Both the position numbers and the translations under genes were made by a program. From Plecoglossus altivelis (taxonomy: Eukaryota; Chordata; Actinopteri; Osmeriformes; Plecoglossidae): a stretch of DNA of 64,000 bases. The notes beneath the pieces were generated by a model that was not told the origin of the DNA, ran no database searches, and saw nothing but the letters and a program-made list of their open reading frames with translations. The stretch spans positions 13,203,978 to 13,267,977 of the forward strand of contig BROE01000001.1 in assembly GCA_036571765.1 (NCBI GenBank), in the 5' to 3' direction. Position 1 is the first letter of the stretch. Each line of letters starts with the position of its first letter. Shown one piece after another: positions 11,701 to 20,796 of this stretch.

Positions 11701-11861
11701 TAGGGGCCATCTGTGGAGTGGTGCTCTACTGTGCCTGTTCCCAGGGCAGCATGACGGAGAGGAACTTGTCCGCGCTGGAGAACTACAACTTTGAGCTGGT
11801 GGACGGTGTCAAACTAAAGAAAGACAAGCTGAACACACAGAATACTTATTCGGAAGCGTGA
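1387..11861 (+). CDS. nrp1: Neuropilin-1, 3' half (b1 domain to stop codon)
   Basis: Neuropilin-1 is a single-pass surface co-receptor for class 3 semaphorins and VEGF-A, acting with plexins and VEGFR2. Coding exons seen: 1387-1542, 1890-2034, 2292-2623, 4357-4501, 6294-6476, 7976-8158 (copy of the previous one), 8601-8642, 9477-9623, 9794-10128, 10383-10479, 10962-11003, 11587-11861. All have AG/GT borders and matching phases. In order they encode most of b1 and all of b2 (F5/8 type C domains), a Thr-rich linker, the MAM domain, a juxtamembrane segment, the transmembrane helix and a short tail ending in SEA, the PDZ ligand bound by GIPC/synectin. The CUB domains and the start of b1 lie upstream of the window. 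Oddities are the duplicated linker exon and a Glu-rich insertion in MAM. Teleosts usually have nrp1a and nrp1b, and I cannot say which this is. NRP2 is unlikely, since the b1/b2 and tail sequence follow NRP1. Confidence 0.95.
1585..1803. mobile_element. Palindromic MITE-like element, degenerate copy
   Basis: The left arm (ggtcctcgagggccgctgtc, then a gatgtttcactgctccagca-type stretch) is mirrored by a right arm reading tgctggagcagggaaaca, then gtcaggacagcggct. The family also occurs at 29190-29320, 33885-34093, 58798-59003 and 59002-59160. No coding capacity, so presumably a non-autonomous DNA element. I do not assign a superfamily. Confidence 0.7.
1890..2034 (+). CDS. nrp1: NRP1 exon: b1 domain, C-terminal part
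   Basis: Starts IFEGNHNPTDEA and ends FEVYGCRTS plus one base (phase 1). It contains the conserved closing Cys of b1 in YGC. Acceptor ttccag, donor g/gttagt. A CA-rich repeat begins about 20 bases into the following intron. Confidence 0.95.
2292..2623 (+). CDS. nrp1: NRP1 exon: b2 domain, most of it
   Basis: Opens in phase 1 with DYPCSGMLGM, the classic start of neuropilin b2, and carries NEWLQVDLG and VFMKRFRVG. Ends in phase 0 at NKSK. Acceptor cctcag, donor aag/gtagag. A TG-rich minisatellite starts within 10 bases of the donor. Confidence 0.95.
2632..2881. repeat. (TG)n-rich minisatellite next to donor
   Basis: Irregular repeats of the type tgtgtgtgagtgtacctg fill about 250 bases, beginning about 8 bases after the donor of the b2 exon at 2624. 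Confidence 0.85.
3062..3600. repeat. (CA)n-rich low-complexity tract in NRP1 intron
   Basis: About 540 bases of acacac with ccc interruptions. The start includes two near-identical 37-base copies of gcacctaacacatacacaca followed by cggttgcacgcacacag. The tract is open in several frames, but those frames are pure repeat. Confidence 0.85.
4357..4501 (+). CDS. nrp1: NRP1 exon: end of b2 domain
   Basis: Encodes IFIGNQNHDTPELRALGP through LELLGCDIQ plus one base (phase 1). Closing Cys of b2 in LLGC. Acceptor cctcag, donor g/gtaagc. The intron turns into a 23-base minisatellite within a few bases of the donor. Confidence 0.95.
4507..5013. repeat. 23-base minisatellite abutting NRP1 donor
   Basis: About 22 imperfect units of ggcatgaaccagtcatacca-type sequence (unit roughly 22-23 bases; variants end in agct, agcaagtct or aactg). 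Higher-order blocks repeat. The array starts about 5 bases after the donor at 4502. Confidence 0.9.
5013..6674. repeat. Tandem segmental duplication, copy 1
   Basis: First copy of a 1.66-kb unit that repeats head to tail at 6675-8345. It starts at cataagtcagccag and contains a (GA)n polypurine tract (5180-5620), CA-rich patches, a conserved unique block (5735-6035), a pyrimidine tract and the linker exon 6294-6476. The unique blocks match copy 2 almost base for base, while the simple-sequence blocks differ by many indels. Confidence 0.85.
6294..6476 (+). CDS. nrp1: NRP1 linker exon, copy 1 (b2-MAM linker)
   Basis: 183 bases, entering and leaving in phase 1. Encodes a Thr-rich linker beginning EPTTLAPPTTAVV, with TFGAT given twice by a 15-base repeat, then GSSTTTEGCDGAQVSCYG and ending DDAT. 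Thr/Pro content suggests O-glycosylation. In mammals the corresponding linker carries the glycosaminoglycan-bearing Ser of NRP1; here the aligned position reads CYG, and the only SG is in VSGSS. Acceptor tctccag, donor cacag/gtacaa. Confidence 0.9.
6675..8345. repeat. Tandem segmental duplication, copy 2
   Basis: Second copy of the unit at 5013-6674, also starting cataagtcagccag. It carries a second linker exon (7976-8158) and again the GA-rich tract (6840-7300). Similarity fades in a CA-rich zone around 8300-8350. It may be a true duplication or a retained second haplotype. Confidence 0.85.
7976..8158 (+). CDS. nrp1: NRP1 linker exon, copy 2
   Basis: Same length and phase as 6294-6476, with one synonymous difference (gta to gtg, Val). 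Splice signals are intact (ctccag; cacag/gtacaa). Because the exon is phase 1-1, including either copy or both keeps the frame; both would add 61 residues to the linker. Whether it is used, or even present in the genome, cannot be told from sequence alone. Confidence 0.75.
8601..8642 (+). CDS. nrp1: NRP1 micro-exon before MAM domain
   Basis: 42 bases, phase 1 to phase 1, encoding DGTTVAEPVLDFMP. DGTT matches the linker end in other vertebrates. Acceptor ttgacag, donor ag/gtagga. Too short to appear as an open frame of its own. Confidence 0.85.
8675..8925. repeat. (CT)n low-complexity tract
   Basis: About 250 bases of ctctct with gt interruptions, starting about 30 bases after the donor at 8643. 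Confidence 0.8.
8926..9476. other. NRP1 intron, unique part
   Basis: Mostly unique intron with a GA-rich patch at 9080-9155. Ends in the acceptor tttcag. Nothing coding recognised. Confidence 0.5.
9477..9623 (+). CDS. nrp1: NRP1 exon: start of MAM domain
   Basis: Phase 1 to phase 1. Encodes CDFGWADNPSFCGWTPEE through KGPILDHTG. The two Cys and the FGW/CGW pattern mark the MAM domain start, which supports receptor oligomerisation. Acceptor tttcag, donor cag/gtgagc. Confidence 0.95.
9794..10128 (+). CDS. nrp1: NRP1 exon: MAM core with Glu-rich insertion
   Basis: Encodes GRGNFIYMQLP, then an insertion of nine Glu, one Arg and four more Glu (with flanking RK and RQR), then RVARLGSP, LCMSFWYHMFGGHAGSLRI and GWREGRVLV. 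FWYHM and the G.LR motif are MAM hallmarks. The Glu run comes from a gag/gaa repeat at about 9843-9890. A second small repeat, REGG twice, is at 10009-10032. Mammalian NRP1 has a shorter neutral segment here. Donor cag/gtaggg, phase 0. Confidence 0.93.
10208..10382. repeat. Minisatellite copying the acceptor and exon start
   Basis: Four to five units of about 32-34 bases, each reading like cttgctgtgttcag followed by gtggtgattgag. This reproduces the true acceptor and the first codons of the exon at 10383 (GTGGTGATCGAG). The array runs straight into the real splice site. Confidence 0.9.
10383..10479 (+). CDS. nrp1: NRP1 exon: end of MAM domain
   Basis: Phase 0 to phase 1. Encodes VVIEGVGDRRSTGHIAVDNI through SVEDCK. 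GHIAVDNI is the conserved MAM C-terminal strand and DC supplies the last Cys. The start was chosen at the last tgttcag of a repeated acceptor, since only this one continues in the family reading frame. Confidence 0.92.
10511..10880. repeat. CT-rich minisatellite flanked by 60-base direct repeats
   Basis: A 60-base block starting atctcccacactggacccat at 10511 recurs at 10821 with few changes. Between them lie repeats of cactcctctcctcctcac. This looks like a duplication in which the inner tract expanded. Confidence 0.8.
10962..11003 (+). CDS. nrp1: NRP1 short juxtamembrane exon
   Basis: 42 bases, phase 1 to phase 1, encoding DITPTFPPTEIFIL between MAM and the transmembrane exon. Acceptor catccag, donor c/gtgagt. 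Sequence conservation here is low, so the call rests on splice signals, phase and position. Confidence 0.75.
11066..11254. mobile_element. Palindromic element with agtcaaacgtttggacac core
   Basis: Near-perfect inverted repeat of two arms of about 90 bases. The left arm runs from gtgtactgtttaat to tagtcaaacgtttggacaca. The right arm is its reverse complement, ending attaaacagtacacatacac. The core resembles terminal repeats of fish Tc1-like elements, but that is an impression only. No ORF, so a MITE-like hairpin in the last NRP1 intron. Confidence 0.7.
11370..11585. repeat. Pyrimidine-rich tract before last NRP1 exon
   Basis: About 215 bases of ccctccctctctcctt-type repeats. It runs into the acceptor ctccag of the last coding exon and so forms its polypyrimidine tract. 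Confidence 0.85.
11587..11861 (+). CDS. nrp1: NRP1 last exon: transmembrane helix and tail
   Basis: Encodes a short juxtamembrane stretch, then KTLDPILITIIAMSALG, a hydrophobic helix with a GxxxG-type G..LGAICG motif used for dimerisation, CAC at the inner face, and a tail with ENYNFELVDGVKLKKDK ending NTYSEA. Stop TGA at 11859-11861. The C-terminal SEA is the GIPC/synectin PDZ ligand. Confidence 0.96.
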
Positions 11862-14410
11862 GCTCAAGAACCCATCCTCTGAGAGAACGTGTGAGCGCGA
11901 AGCAGCCAATCAGATGGAGGACATGGCCTCGTGGAGGGTGGGAGGTTGAGACAGACTGAGTCGAGATTTTCTCAGGAGCTGCAGTGAGAGGAAGCTAACT
12001 GTAGGGGGCACTGTGTATAAAATATATGTACAGCAAAAAAAAAAGTATTTTGTTTCGTAAGTTTTGCGTGCTTTGTTTTTGTGTGTGTGTGTAATCAGAT
12101 GCTGGTGTTGAGACCAATTCAGATGAAAGTATTTATCTTTTTTTTGTATTCTTTTTTTTCCTCTCCATTTCTTTTTCCTTGTTTCATGGAAAGAAATTAA
12201 CGTGAACATTTCGATTCCCTATCCTGCCATCTGTCTCCTAGGCTGGCCTTGTGACGTGTGTTAGTGTGTGTGTGTGATGTGTGTGTGTTCGTGAGGATGT
12301 GTATATACAAGTTTGTGTGTGTATGGATATACTGGATATATTTGTGCGTGTCTGTGTCAGATGTCTGAATGCTTGTGTGTGAGTGTTTGTGTCTTTGTCA
12401 GTGTGTGTGTATGTGTGTGTGTATGTCTTGTGTCATTGTGTGTGTCTGTCCTTGGCGCGTCTGTATGTGTGCGCATGTGTACGTGCGTGTCTGTGTGTAT
12501 GTGCGTGTGTACGTGTGTGTGTACGTGTGTATGTGCGTGTGTGTGTACGTGCGTGTGTGAGTGTACGTGTATGTGCGTGTGTGTGTGTATGTGCGTGTGT
12601 GTACGTACGTGTGTGTGTACGTACGTGTGTGTGTACGTACGTGTGTGTGTATGTGCGTGTACGTGCGTATGTGCGTATGTGCGTGTGTGCGTGCGCTCCC
12701 TGGAGAGGGCTGCAGCCCTGGCCTCAGACCTGTGTCTAGCGCCAACAGTGCCTTTTCTCAACATTTCTGTTGCCTTTTCCATCTGCTTCTGTTCTCATCG
12801 CAGCGGTAGTTAGGTGTCAGCCGGAAGGATAACCACGGCCAGGACTTCTCCACGTCCCTCCAAAGCACCACACATCCTACTTATTGTACATAGGTTTTAA
12901 TATATTCGAGCGCCCTTTTGATATAGAAAATGACCGGATGTTGCAGTATCCTTTCTTAGCGTTTGTGTCATATACAGTGGTGTCTGGCTGTCATCACGTG
13001 ATAGGCTACAGTACCTGTGTTCTTGCGTCTTATTGGTGCTCTGACAACGCTTGCCTGAAACGGAGTTCTGTTTCAAGAGATTGTGATATACGTGGAACTG
13101 GGATTACATTTTAATTTCAGGTGATTTCAGGCTGGTGTCCAGAATGTTACTGAAATATTTTGTGGTTTCAGTTATGTCAATCATAGAAAGTGGGTGGGGA
13201 AACTACATTTACAGTCACTGGAACCTGATTTTGACATGATGTCCTGGATTGAAATTCAAAAGGTCTCAACTGCGTTCATGAACCCTACGGCATCATGGGA
13301 AATGTAGTACTTTTTTCCTACAAGGAGAATACAGAGGACAGCATTGGCACTGAAGAAACAAACAGCAGACAAAAGACTGAGACTAAATAGCTGCTTCTTT
13401 TAACCACAAATACCGTAACAACACGCCGACTGAGACTGGGTTTAACCCTGGTCAATAGAGTCCCGTATGACTGAGATCACGCTAGAGTTAAAGGCTAAGC
13501 TAACTTCGTCGCTGCCATGAGTCCCGAGCCGATTTAAACACGGATCCTGTTGCCTGGGAGACGATAGAGAGGAGCTCTGAGTAAAGTCATCGAGAAGTGG
13601 AGTAGAATTTCATAGCAAGGATTTGTACTGTATAGATGACGACAAACCCCTGAAACAATGGATATCAAGAGTACGTTTTTTTTCTGTTGGTTTTTTGTTT
13701 GTTTTATGACCTGTGTTTTGTTTCTTCGAAATCGGTAGAAAGGGTTTGGTTGTCCAGGTGATGGCTCCTTGGTGCTGGTCGTTACAGGATACGGGTCTGG
13801 GGTTGTCGACGTGATCTCAATTGAGAAAGGATATGGCAGCATTAGATGTGAAAACAATGTTGCACTGATATATTTAAAAGTTCTATGTGTTTTATGATAG
13901 TGATTTATGAAAAAAACCTGAAAGATAAAGAAAGTGAGAGAACGAGAGGGAAAGAGGGATGAGACCGTGTTAAGGCGTTTTTCATATGGTTTCAGAGGAA
14001 ATGATAAAGTTCTGAAATGTACAATTTCCAGAGATGTTTTTCATTCTTGAAAAAAGCTAAACGTGGTCTCTCTTGCGTAGTATTTCATTTACTTGGTATC
14101 TAACTATCTTATCACCTTGTGTTTTTAGTACAGTCAACGCTGTATGTGCCATTGCTTTTTCTACAAAAGAAAAAAAGGTTTATTTTCAATACTGCTTCTG
14201 TAATCTTACTGTCTCGGATATACATAAAGAAACGATGAAACGAGGGGTATTAAGTGACGCCTTAATGACTGAAGTAATGGTTCATTTTTGGACTCGTTCC
14301 GTTAGCTTCCAAGACCCATCCGCTATCTGTTGTCACACACCCTGATCAATCTGACTACTACATTCCAAAGAATTGGATCAAATAAATGTTTGTATATAAC
14401 ATTTTATCTC
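11862..14410 (+). other. nrp1: NRP1 3'UTR (inferred)
   Basis: Follows the stop codon directly, with a (TG)n-rich tract at 12250-12695 and otherwise AT-rich unique sequence. The end is inferred from an AATAAA at 14381-14386. Open frames in the TG tract are repeat artefacts. Confidence 0.55.
14381..14386 (+). promoter_or_regulatory. Polyadenylation signal, candidate for NRP1
   Basis: Canonical AATAAA followed by a T/G-rich stretch (tgtttgtatataac). It is the first convincing signal after the NRP1 stop. Another AATAAA-like site near 15030 is an alternative. Confidence 0.5.
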
Positions 14411-15484
14411 TCACCTCTACTCAATTTTAGGCTTTTACCATATATTAAACACCAGGGGGCAGTGTTGTGATGTTGGAGTTATGGAAATATGGAACAATAG
14501 GCCTACTGAACTCAACACTAACTAACTAACTGCATTTGGACGCTTTCATGTTGTCAAAACATACGGTATCGGTGGGGAAGTGTCAGGGGCCTCTTGGCTC
14601 TCAAAGGGCTTGCATATACATTCAAGGTGGAATTTGTGACGGCGGTTGCCGAGTCGTAGACCAACATGGTTACGGAGGTTTGCAAACAGCCACAAACCAC
14701 ACGATCACGTTCATATCACGTCTCTTCCGTCTCCTCTGCATCAGCGGGATCATCGTTAACGGACAGTTTATCAATAGTTCTGCATGTTGCCTCGGTCTGA
14801 AAGTGGTCACAAATATAAGACTTGCAGAAAGTGTGAACTGGGAGTCTTTTCAAACCGTAAAACGTAGGTTGAGGACGGGTATAAAATGTTTCGGAAACCG
14901 CAAACCCCACTTCCTACATGAACATCACAGTAAGCCTACTTTCACACAAGACATATGCATCTTTCTTTGTGCATATGTTTACATAGACTCAAATGTACGT
15001 TTATTCAGTTTATACATTTCAAACTGATAAATAAACGACATTTTTGTTCATTTCGCCCACCGTTTGGTCTTAGTTGGACAACATATATTCGGAAAGGCTC
15101 GTTGATTACGTAGCCTTTCAAAGCAGTCAATGAACAATATCATACAAACGAATGGACGAATTCACCTATCTAGCGACTTGAAGACACGGAGACTTTCTCT
15201 ATAAATTTGCAGGTTAGCAGATTTCGTTGGCCAGATGAGTTATTCAGCCTTGACGTGTACAGTCTTTCCTGGTGAGGTAATGTAGGCATGTGGACCTCCA
15301 GTGCCAGTAAAATAAATGATCTTGAAAACGATGACATCATGTTCCCATCAGCCACCGGAGGGCATGAGTTTGCAGAGTAGCTTTGAGATCACAAGTCGCG
15401 TTGCACAGTTGTCTATAGGCATGCTTAGCTCATTTCTAACTGACGCTTTGCGTGGTGTGCACACCGATAAAGCTATGTAGTGGA

Positions 15485-15568
15485 TATACATACATACATA
15501 CATACATACATACATACATACATACATACATACATACATACATACATACATACATACATACATACATA
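15485..15568. repeat. (CATA)n microsatellite
   Basis: About 20 perfect catacatacata units. Confidence 0.95.
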
Positions 15569-16041
15569 GTCTACTACTGATCTCTGGGAGGAATGGCAGT
15601 GCCATTCGTCCCAGCTTGGGGTCACGGGTGACTGGCGTGGTACACCCTGGACTGGGGCCAGAAAGTCACAGGCTATGTAGTGGATGTTTTAGCTATAAGG
15701 TGTAAAGTATCGTACTAGTGCTACAACTTGTAGAGTCTGCAAATGGTTTAGGAGTCTTCTGGTGTGCAATATGTTCTGGGGTGTTTCTTCACTTTAACAG
15801 GTCTACAAACATGAGTCATGATTGGCTAACTGGTCATCAGTCAACTCTTATCAACTGCTCTGGACCGGAAGTTTATCAGACATGTCTATGTACAATATCA
15901 CTGTCATAAAATACACACCACGCTCTTCTGAGCAATAAGATACTATTGTTAAGGGAAGCCTTAGAGCTTGAGGTTTCCAATCACATGATTCAGTTCACCT
16001 TTTTGAGTTATCTGTGTCTGTGACACATCTGCCTGTCACTG

Positions 16042-16045
16042 TAGC

Positions 16046-16104
<59 letters not shown>

Positions 16105-16115
16105 GCCTGCCTGCC

Positions 16116-16171
<56 letters not shown>

Positions 16172-16202
16172 GCTATAGCCCTGCCTGTCTGTCTCTGTAG
16201 CT

Positions 16203-16237
<35 letters not shown>

Positions 16238-16258
16238 CTTGCCTGCCTGCTTGCCTGC
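16042..16258. repeat. (CTGT)n and (CCTG)n compound microsatellite
   Basis: Perfect gtctgtct runs from 16042 to about 16171 with one cctg interruption, then cctgcctg runs from about 16205 to 16258. Confidence 0.95.
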
Positions 16259-17882
16259 GATTGTGTGAGCTAGCAAATTATTTCCGGGTAGGTTTTCAAG
16301 CCTACCATCCTTATCAACTGGTAAGACACAGGGCAAGTGCGTCTATCTGATCTCGAGCCCTCCAAGTGCATTTGGCATTTCCGGTGTGGGAGGGTCCAGA
16401 TTATGCGCGAGGGAGGACTCGCGTCAGCCACTTTTTTGAAGGAAAAAGACTCGCCTCGAGACAAGTTTAACGTGCGGGCGAGCTGGACTCTGTGCCCAAG
16501 TCTGGTTTTCAGGGCTCGCCTTTTTTTGGGGTCAAAATCTGTTTGGTTTTAAATCAAATAAAAACATTTGTCAGGGCATCCTTTTAAAAGGATCCGGCAT
16601 CACACAATTAATACGTGAAAGTGTTTTTCTTGCTGAAAAAAGTAGTACAAAGTAGTGGACTAGCCTAATTTCGTCGGCGTGTCAAAAGTGTTTTTTTTTC
16701 TCCCCAAGAAGCGATATATTGTCGCCGCTAATGTCACTCTGAATCTGCATACAAGGATACAAGAGAAAAGGTTTTCCAAGGTAGGTTTCTCGTCTATTAT
16801 TTAACCCAGTGTTGCTACTATAATGTGCGGGGCATTCGACAAAGGGTTTAAGAAATTCTGTCCGAGCAACTTTGGGTGGGGATGTCTCGCAAGCGAGACG
16901 ATGAGTAAGTAGACGTTCTGGGTCTGTCCAACTCACTTTTTATTTTAAAAAAAATATATATATTGAGTTTTGTTTGAAGAAGATGAGTTTATCAAATCGC
17001 AGAACGATAGGATGCATGGCTCGTGGCTGAAAGGTGATCATGAGTCCAGCTGTCCACTTTAGGCTATGCAGACCGCGGTAGGCCTTGTTTGGTGCTCCAC
17101 TTGGGGAGTTTAATGGAGCCTTTGTACAGTTCTTAAGCATTCCGAGATACCAAGACTGTGCCTGTGAAAGGCCGCTCAAACCTGGGGTTTGAAGGCTCCA
17201 CGTTAAAACAAGTCCAACGCTCGATGTGAAGTTGCACCCTATTGTTCATGTTGAAATCTTTGCTCCCCTCCTCCCCCACAGTCGTTTCTTTTCGCCAAAG
17301 ATACAAGTTGTCAAATAACTGGATATATAGTCTAGTGTGTTTACTCTAATACGAATCAGAATGGTCATAAATTGTAAGTTTTACAGGGAGAACAAAAGAA
17401 GTTTAATATTCAGATACTAGCCAAGGAGGTTAAGACGTTATCCACGTTTAACATGGCCATTAAAACACTATAAACATTTGTGTCCGCAAAAAAAAGGAAA
17501 TTAGGATTTCCTTTAACTTCTGTTAAAGGTCCATTTTGTAGCCTGCACCTCTGTATCTTGAGCATTGCCATTGCGTAAACACGTAGACTTAGCATGATGA
17601 ATCCTGTCTGCGATGTTCTTCCTGTAAGAACTGTATCGCTCCAGGCTGCATTTTTCTGCTAGAAACTCGAAGGCCAGATCAGACATGCTTGCAGGTCCGC
17701 CAAACGGCACTGTTTAGATCTGGAGCCCTGCTGGCGGTATCTAGTCATATACATGGGGCATGGGGACGGTCCTTATTCGTCCATAGTGTAGTTGGAATGA
17801 TTAGTCGTATGTTTAGGCCTTGTATATCCTAAACTTAGATGGTATCAACATTGGTTGGTCAAGTGTTAATTCCTGACTCTTT

Positions 17883-17884
<2 letters not shown>

Positions 17885-17934
<50 letters not shown>

Positions 17935-17963
17935 TCACACTCACACTCACACTCACACACACA

Positions 17964-18002
<39 letters not shown>
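17885..18002. repeat. (TC)n(AC)n compound microsatellite
   Basis: A (TC)n run of about 44 bases passes into cacact and then pure (CA)n. Confidence 0.95.
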
Positions 18003-18005
<3 letters not shown>

Positions 18006-18149
18006 CTCTCTTCAGTGTGGGTTTCATAATAGCACCCTGCAAAGAGACGACAGGACGGACATGGTACTAGATGGACTCCAGCTCTAGATGAGTCACTTCC
18101 CTTAGCAACTCTGTTATGGCTCGCTAACAATGGGTCAGCGCTAGCTAGG

Positions 18150-18269
18150 AGCGCCCAGGCATTCCTAGCGTGCTGATTGGCCGGTGCGCCCGCCCCTCGC
18201 CCCTGAAGTTGTCCCTTCTCACTCCGCGCCTTCCTCTTCTGTCTCTGATCTATGACTCGCGGTTTACAG
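18150..18269 (+). promoter_or_regulatory. itgb1: Candidate ITGB1 promoter and non-coding first exon
   Basis: An isolated GC-rich patch with a TEAD-type cattcc (18160-18165), an inverted CCAAT box in gctgattggccgg (18172-18184) and C-rich GC boxes (18188-18204). It is followed by a possible leader ending ttacag/gtacag at 18269, a usable donor. The ITGB1 start codon sits right after an acceptor at 24067, so an upstream non-coding exon must exist; this patch is the best candidate I see. Inference only. Confidence 0.35.
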
Positions 18270-19424
18270 GTACAGCTTTAGAGCGTTGTTGATAATAAGT
18301 GGTCCTTCCAAGATGGAGGGGGAGGGGGGTGTTTGTTGATGACTTGTGACTCATTGGGCTTCTCTGAGTTGTCTGTGTGGAGGGATGGAAAGATCTGGAA
18401 CATGGAGGGGGTTTATTAGTTTGGAATGTGTTGTCTCAGTCTCTGAGGAAGGACAGGATGATATCAGGGACTCTGAAGAGAGGAGGAACGTGGATTTAAA
18501 AGGAGGAAGAAACCGAGTCACAGAATGAGAAGCACTTAGCTACTTCCTGCTTGGGTGGGGTTTGGGGGGTGGGTGGGTGGGGGGTTCTGTTTCGTAGTCC
18601 TATGGACTGGAAGAGCGACTACAGTCCACAAGTCAAACGTTTGAACTTGTGTTGAGGAGATCCGACGATGTCAGAGGGTTAGGGTCCTACGAAGAGGGTC
18701 AGACTGAAAAGATCCTGTGTGAAATATTCTGTCAGCCATACAAAAGCTAAATACTTTGGGTTCCTCCCCCCCCCCCCGTCCCCCCAGTGTTTGTTTGTAT
18801 GAAAAAAAGGGGGAGGGGGGTCTCTTCCGTATCCATCCACAGCCGGGTAGCCAGTCAACACAAGCTGCACGGCACATTTAATTAAGGAAATGGATGCCAT
18901 CATACCCCTCTGGGCTGTGAGAGGAGCTAATGGACTGAGGGAGGGAAGGAGGGGGGGAGGGAAGATTCAATGGAAGGATTTTGACTCATATTAGCAGGTG
19001 GGGGGTGGAGGGGGGAAGGGTGTTGAGAATTGCGCGTGTGTGTGTGTTTATTCTCTGTGCAAAGTCTCAGGTTAAACAGTAAAGACAAAATGCATGAAAT
19101 GATTCGAAAAGATGAATCTAAAATGCTCCTGACATTGCCCTTTTAAACTACCACACTAATGCAAAAATACTGGACTATATAAGAAATATTTGATTTTCTG
19201 ATATTTGATTGATATCAAATTTCTGTCCTAAAATCTTGGGTTGTCACGGCTTCTACAGAAGTGGTAGTGCAGCTCTGGGTTATCACACCATCTGTGTTGC
19301 TGTTGCTGCTTGTATTGAGACCAGCAGTAACTAGTCCCTTCCTGTTGATCCATTCCTTCCTGGTATGCAAGCTGGCATGTGGTCAAAGAAGAAACAAGCT
19401 GACACAACATGCATATTCTGCTTG

Positions 19425-19556
19425 ATGAGGGCCAATGATGAGGGCCAATGATGAGGGCCAATGATGATAGGAGCCAAATGAATGAGGGCTCAATGAGAGG
19501 GACCAATGAATGAAGGGCCAATGATGAGAGGCCAATTGATGGGCATATGATGAAGG
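19425..19556. repeat. Degenerate 13-base tandem repeat
   Basis: Units of the type gagggccaatgat, exact near the start and drifting (gagggctcaatga, gaagggccaatgat) further on. Confidence 0.75.
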
Positions 19557-19580
19557 GACTAAGCAAACAACATGCAGAGG

Positions 19581-19813
19581 GAGGTAGGTAGGTAGGTAGG
19601 TAGCTAGATAGGTGAGACATCTGCTCGCTAGAAGACTTCGGAAGCTTGTGGGTTGTGGCTTGCTCATATCTTCTGCTTTTTTCTGGTTGTTGTGCACCGC
19701 TGTGGGGGAGTGTGATTGGTACTAAGTCTTTGAGCAAGGGCCTAAGTACCCAGGCATATATATATATATAGCCACCATGGCCTCCATTAGTCATAGCCAC
19801 CATTTGCACTATG

Positions 19814-19844
<31 letters not shown>

Positions 19845-20100
19845 CATATATATACATGTATATACACACGTACACAAAAACACACACACACGACATAGTG
19901 CATTATATTTGCACTCCCCCACAGCGATGCACGACAACTAGAAAAAGGCAAAAGAGGAGAGCTAGCCACAACCCACAAGCCTCCGAAGTCTTCTTGCAAG
20001 CAGATGTTTTACCTACCTACCTAGCTAGCTCGCTACCTAGCTCGCTACCTAGCTCGCTCGCTACCTAGATAGCTACCTACCTACCTACCTACCCACCCAC
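19581..20100. repeat. Long imperfect inverted repeat
   Basis: A left arm (about 19581-19716) running from ggtaggtagg to accgctgtgggggagtg is matched in reverse complement by a right arm (about 19911-20095) running from cactcccccacagcg to cctacctacc. I judge the arms to be over 80% alike. The spacer holds a tatata run and (TG)n. Confidence 0.75.
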
Positions 20101-20736
20101 TGTGTTTGCTTGGCTCTCATCTCTCGAGGACCAGTGTTCGACACCCCTGGTCTAAGGGCAACTGTGCAGGAAGAGTGTACAGACCAGCAAAGCATCATGA
20201 AGTCCATGTGACCTGACGGCTATAAAAAAAAGGGTTTGCAAGCAGTAGATTTGGTCAAGAGAGATCCTAGAATGATCACAGGGTAAGTTCATACTAAGTC
20301 TGGGATTCTTCTAGATTAGAAAGTCATCCGGTGGTGTTGTCCTGTATTACCGAAGATGTCTTGGACATCTGTCGTTACCGTTTTCAGAATCAAGATGGCC
20401 GCGTTGACGATTGGATCGGCTGGCCCTTGGGTTGGGTTAGGGTTAGGTAAATATCACACGAGTTGTTTTGGTGTTTGAGTTTTAAGGTCTGAGGGGCCGT
20501 TTACGCGAAGGATCTCTGGGCAAAATCACCATGATGAAATGCAGTGTCTAAACCACAGTTGCTCCCCTCACAAAGCCAAACTCTTCTCTCAGGGATTTCA
20601 AGGGTTGTATTTGGTCTACATGGTTAAAAAAAAGGAAAAAGTGAGTCATGTCCAGTCCTGTAGTGAATCAACTTGCTGTCATGTGAAAGACCTGGCTTTG
20701 AGTGCGTCTGAATCTTGATTCGTACGGGTAAAATCC

Positions 20737-20796
20737 CACGATGGATTCGAACACGATGGATTCGAACACGATGGATTCGAACACGATGGATTCGAA
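20737..20796. repeat. 15-base tandem repeat, four units
   Basis: Four perfect units of cacgatggattcgaa. Confidence 0.9.

Larger units (their letters stand above)
14411..18100. other. Intergenic region between NRP1 and ITGB1, first part
   Basis: No exon recognised on either strand. Contains the microsatellites listed separately, a possible repeat fragment at 15603-15675 (gtacaccctggactggggcc, similar in style to a common fish repeat tail) and unique AT-neutral sequence. Open frames here show no family signature. Confidence 0.5.

Noticed and set aside
12313..12813. 166-codon Cys/Val-rich open frame
   Set aside because: (TG)n tract in the NRP1 3'UTR; the opposite strand is equally open.
14536..15027. 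163-codon open frame on the + strand
   Set aside because: No family resemblance, no splice or promoter context; plausible by chance in this AT-neutral region.
19228..19896. 222-codon open frame on the - strand
   Set aside because: Overlaps an inverted repeat and microsatellites; no domain recognised.
20425..20450. gggttagggttagg considered as an internal telomere repeat
   Set aside because: Barely two units; too short to be meaningful.
15485..20796. Regular repeats considered as a CRISPR array
   Set aside because: Units are contiguous microsatellites or minisatellites without unique spacers, in a vertebrate genome.
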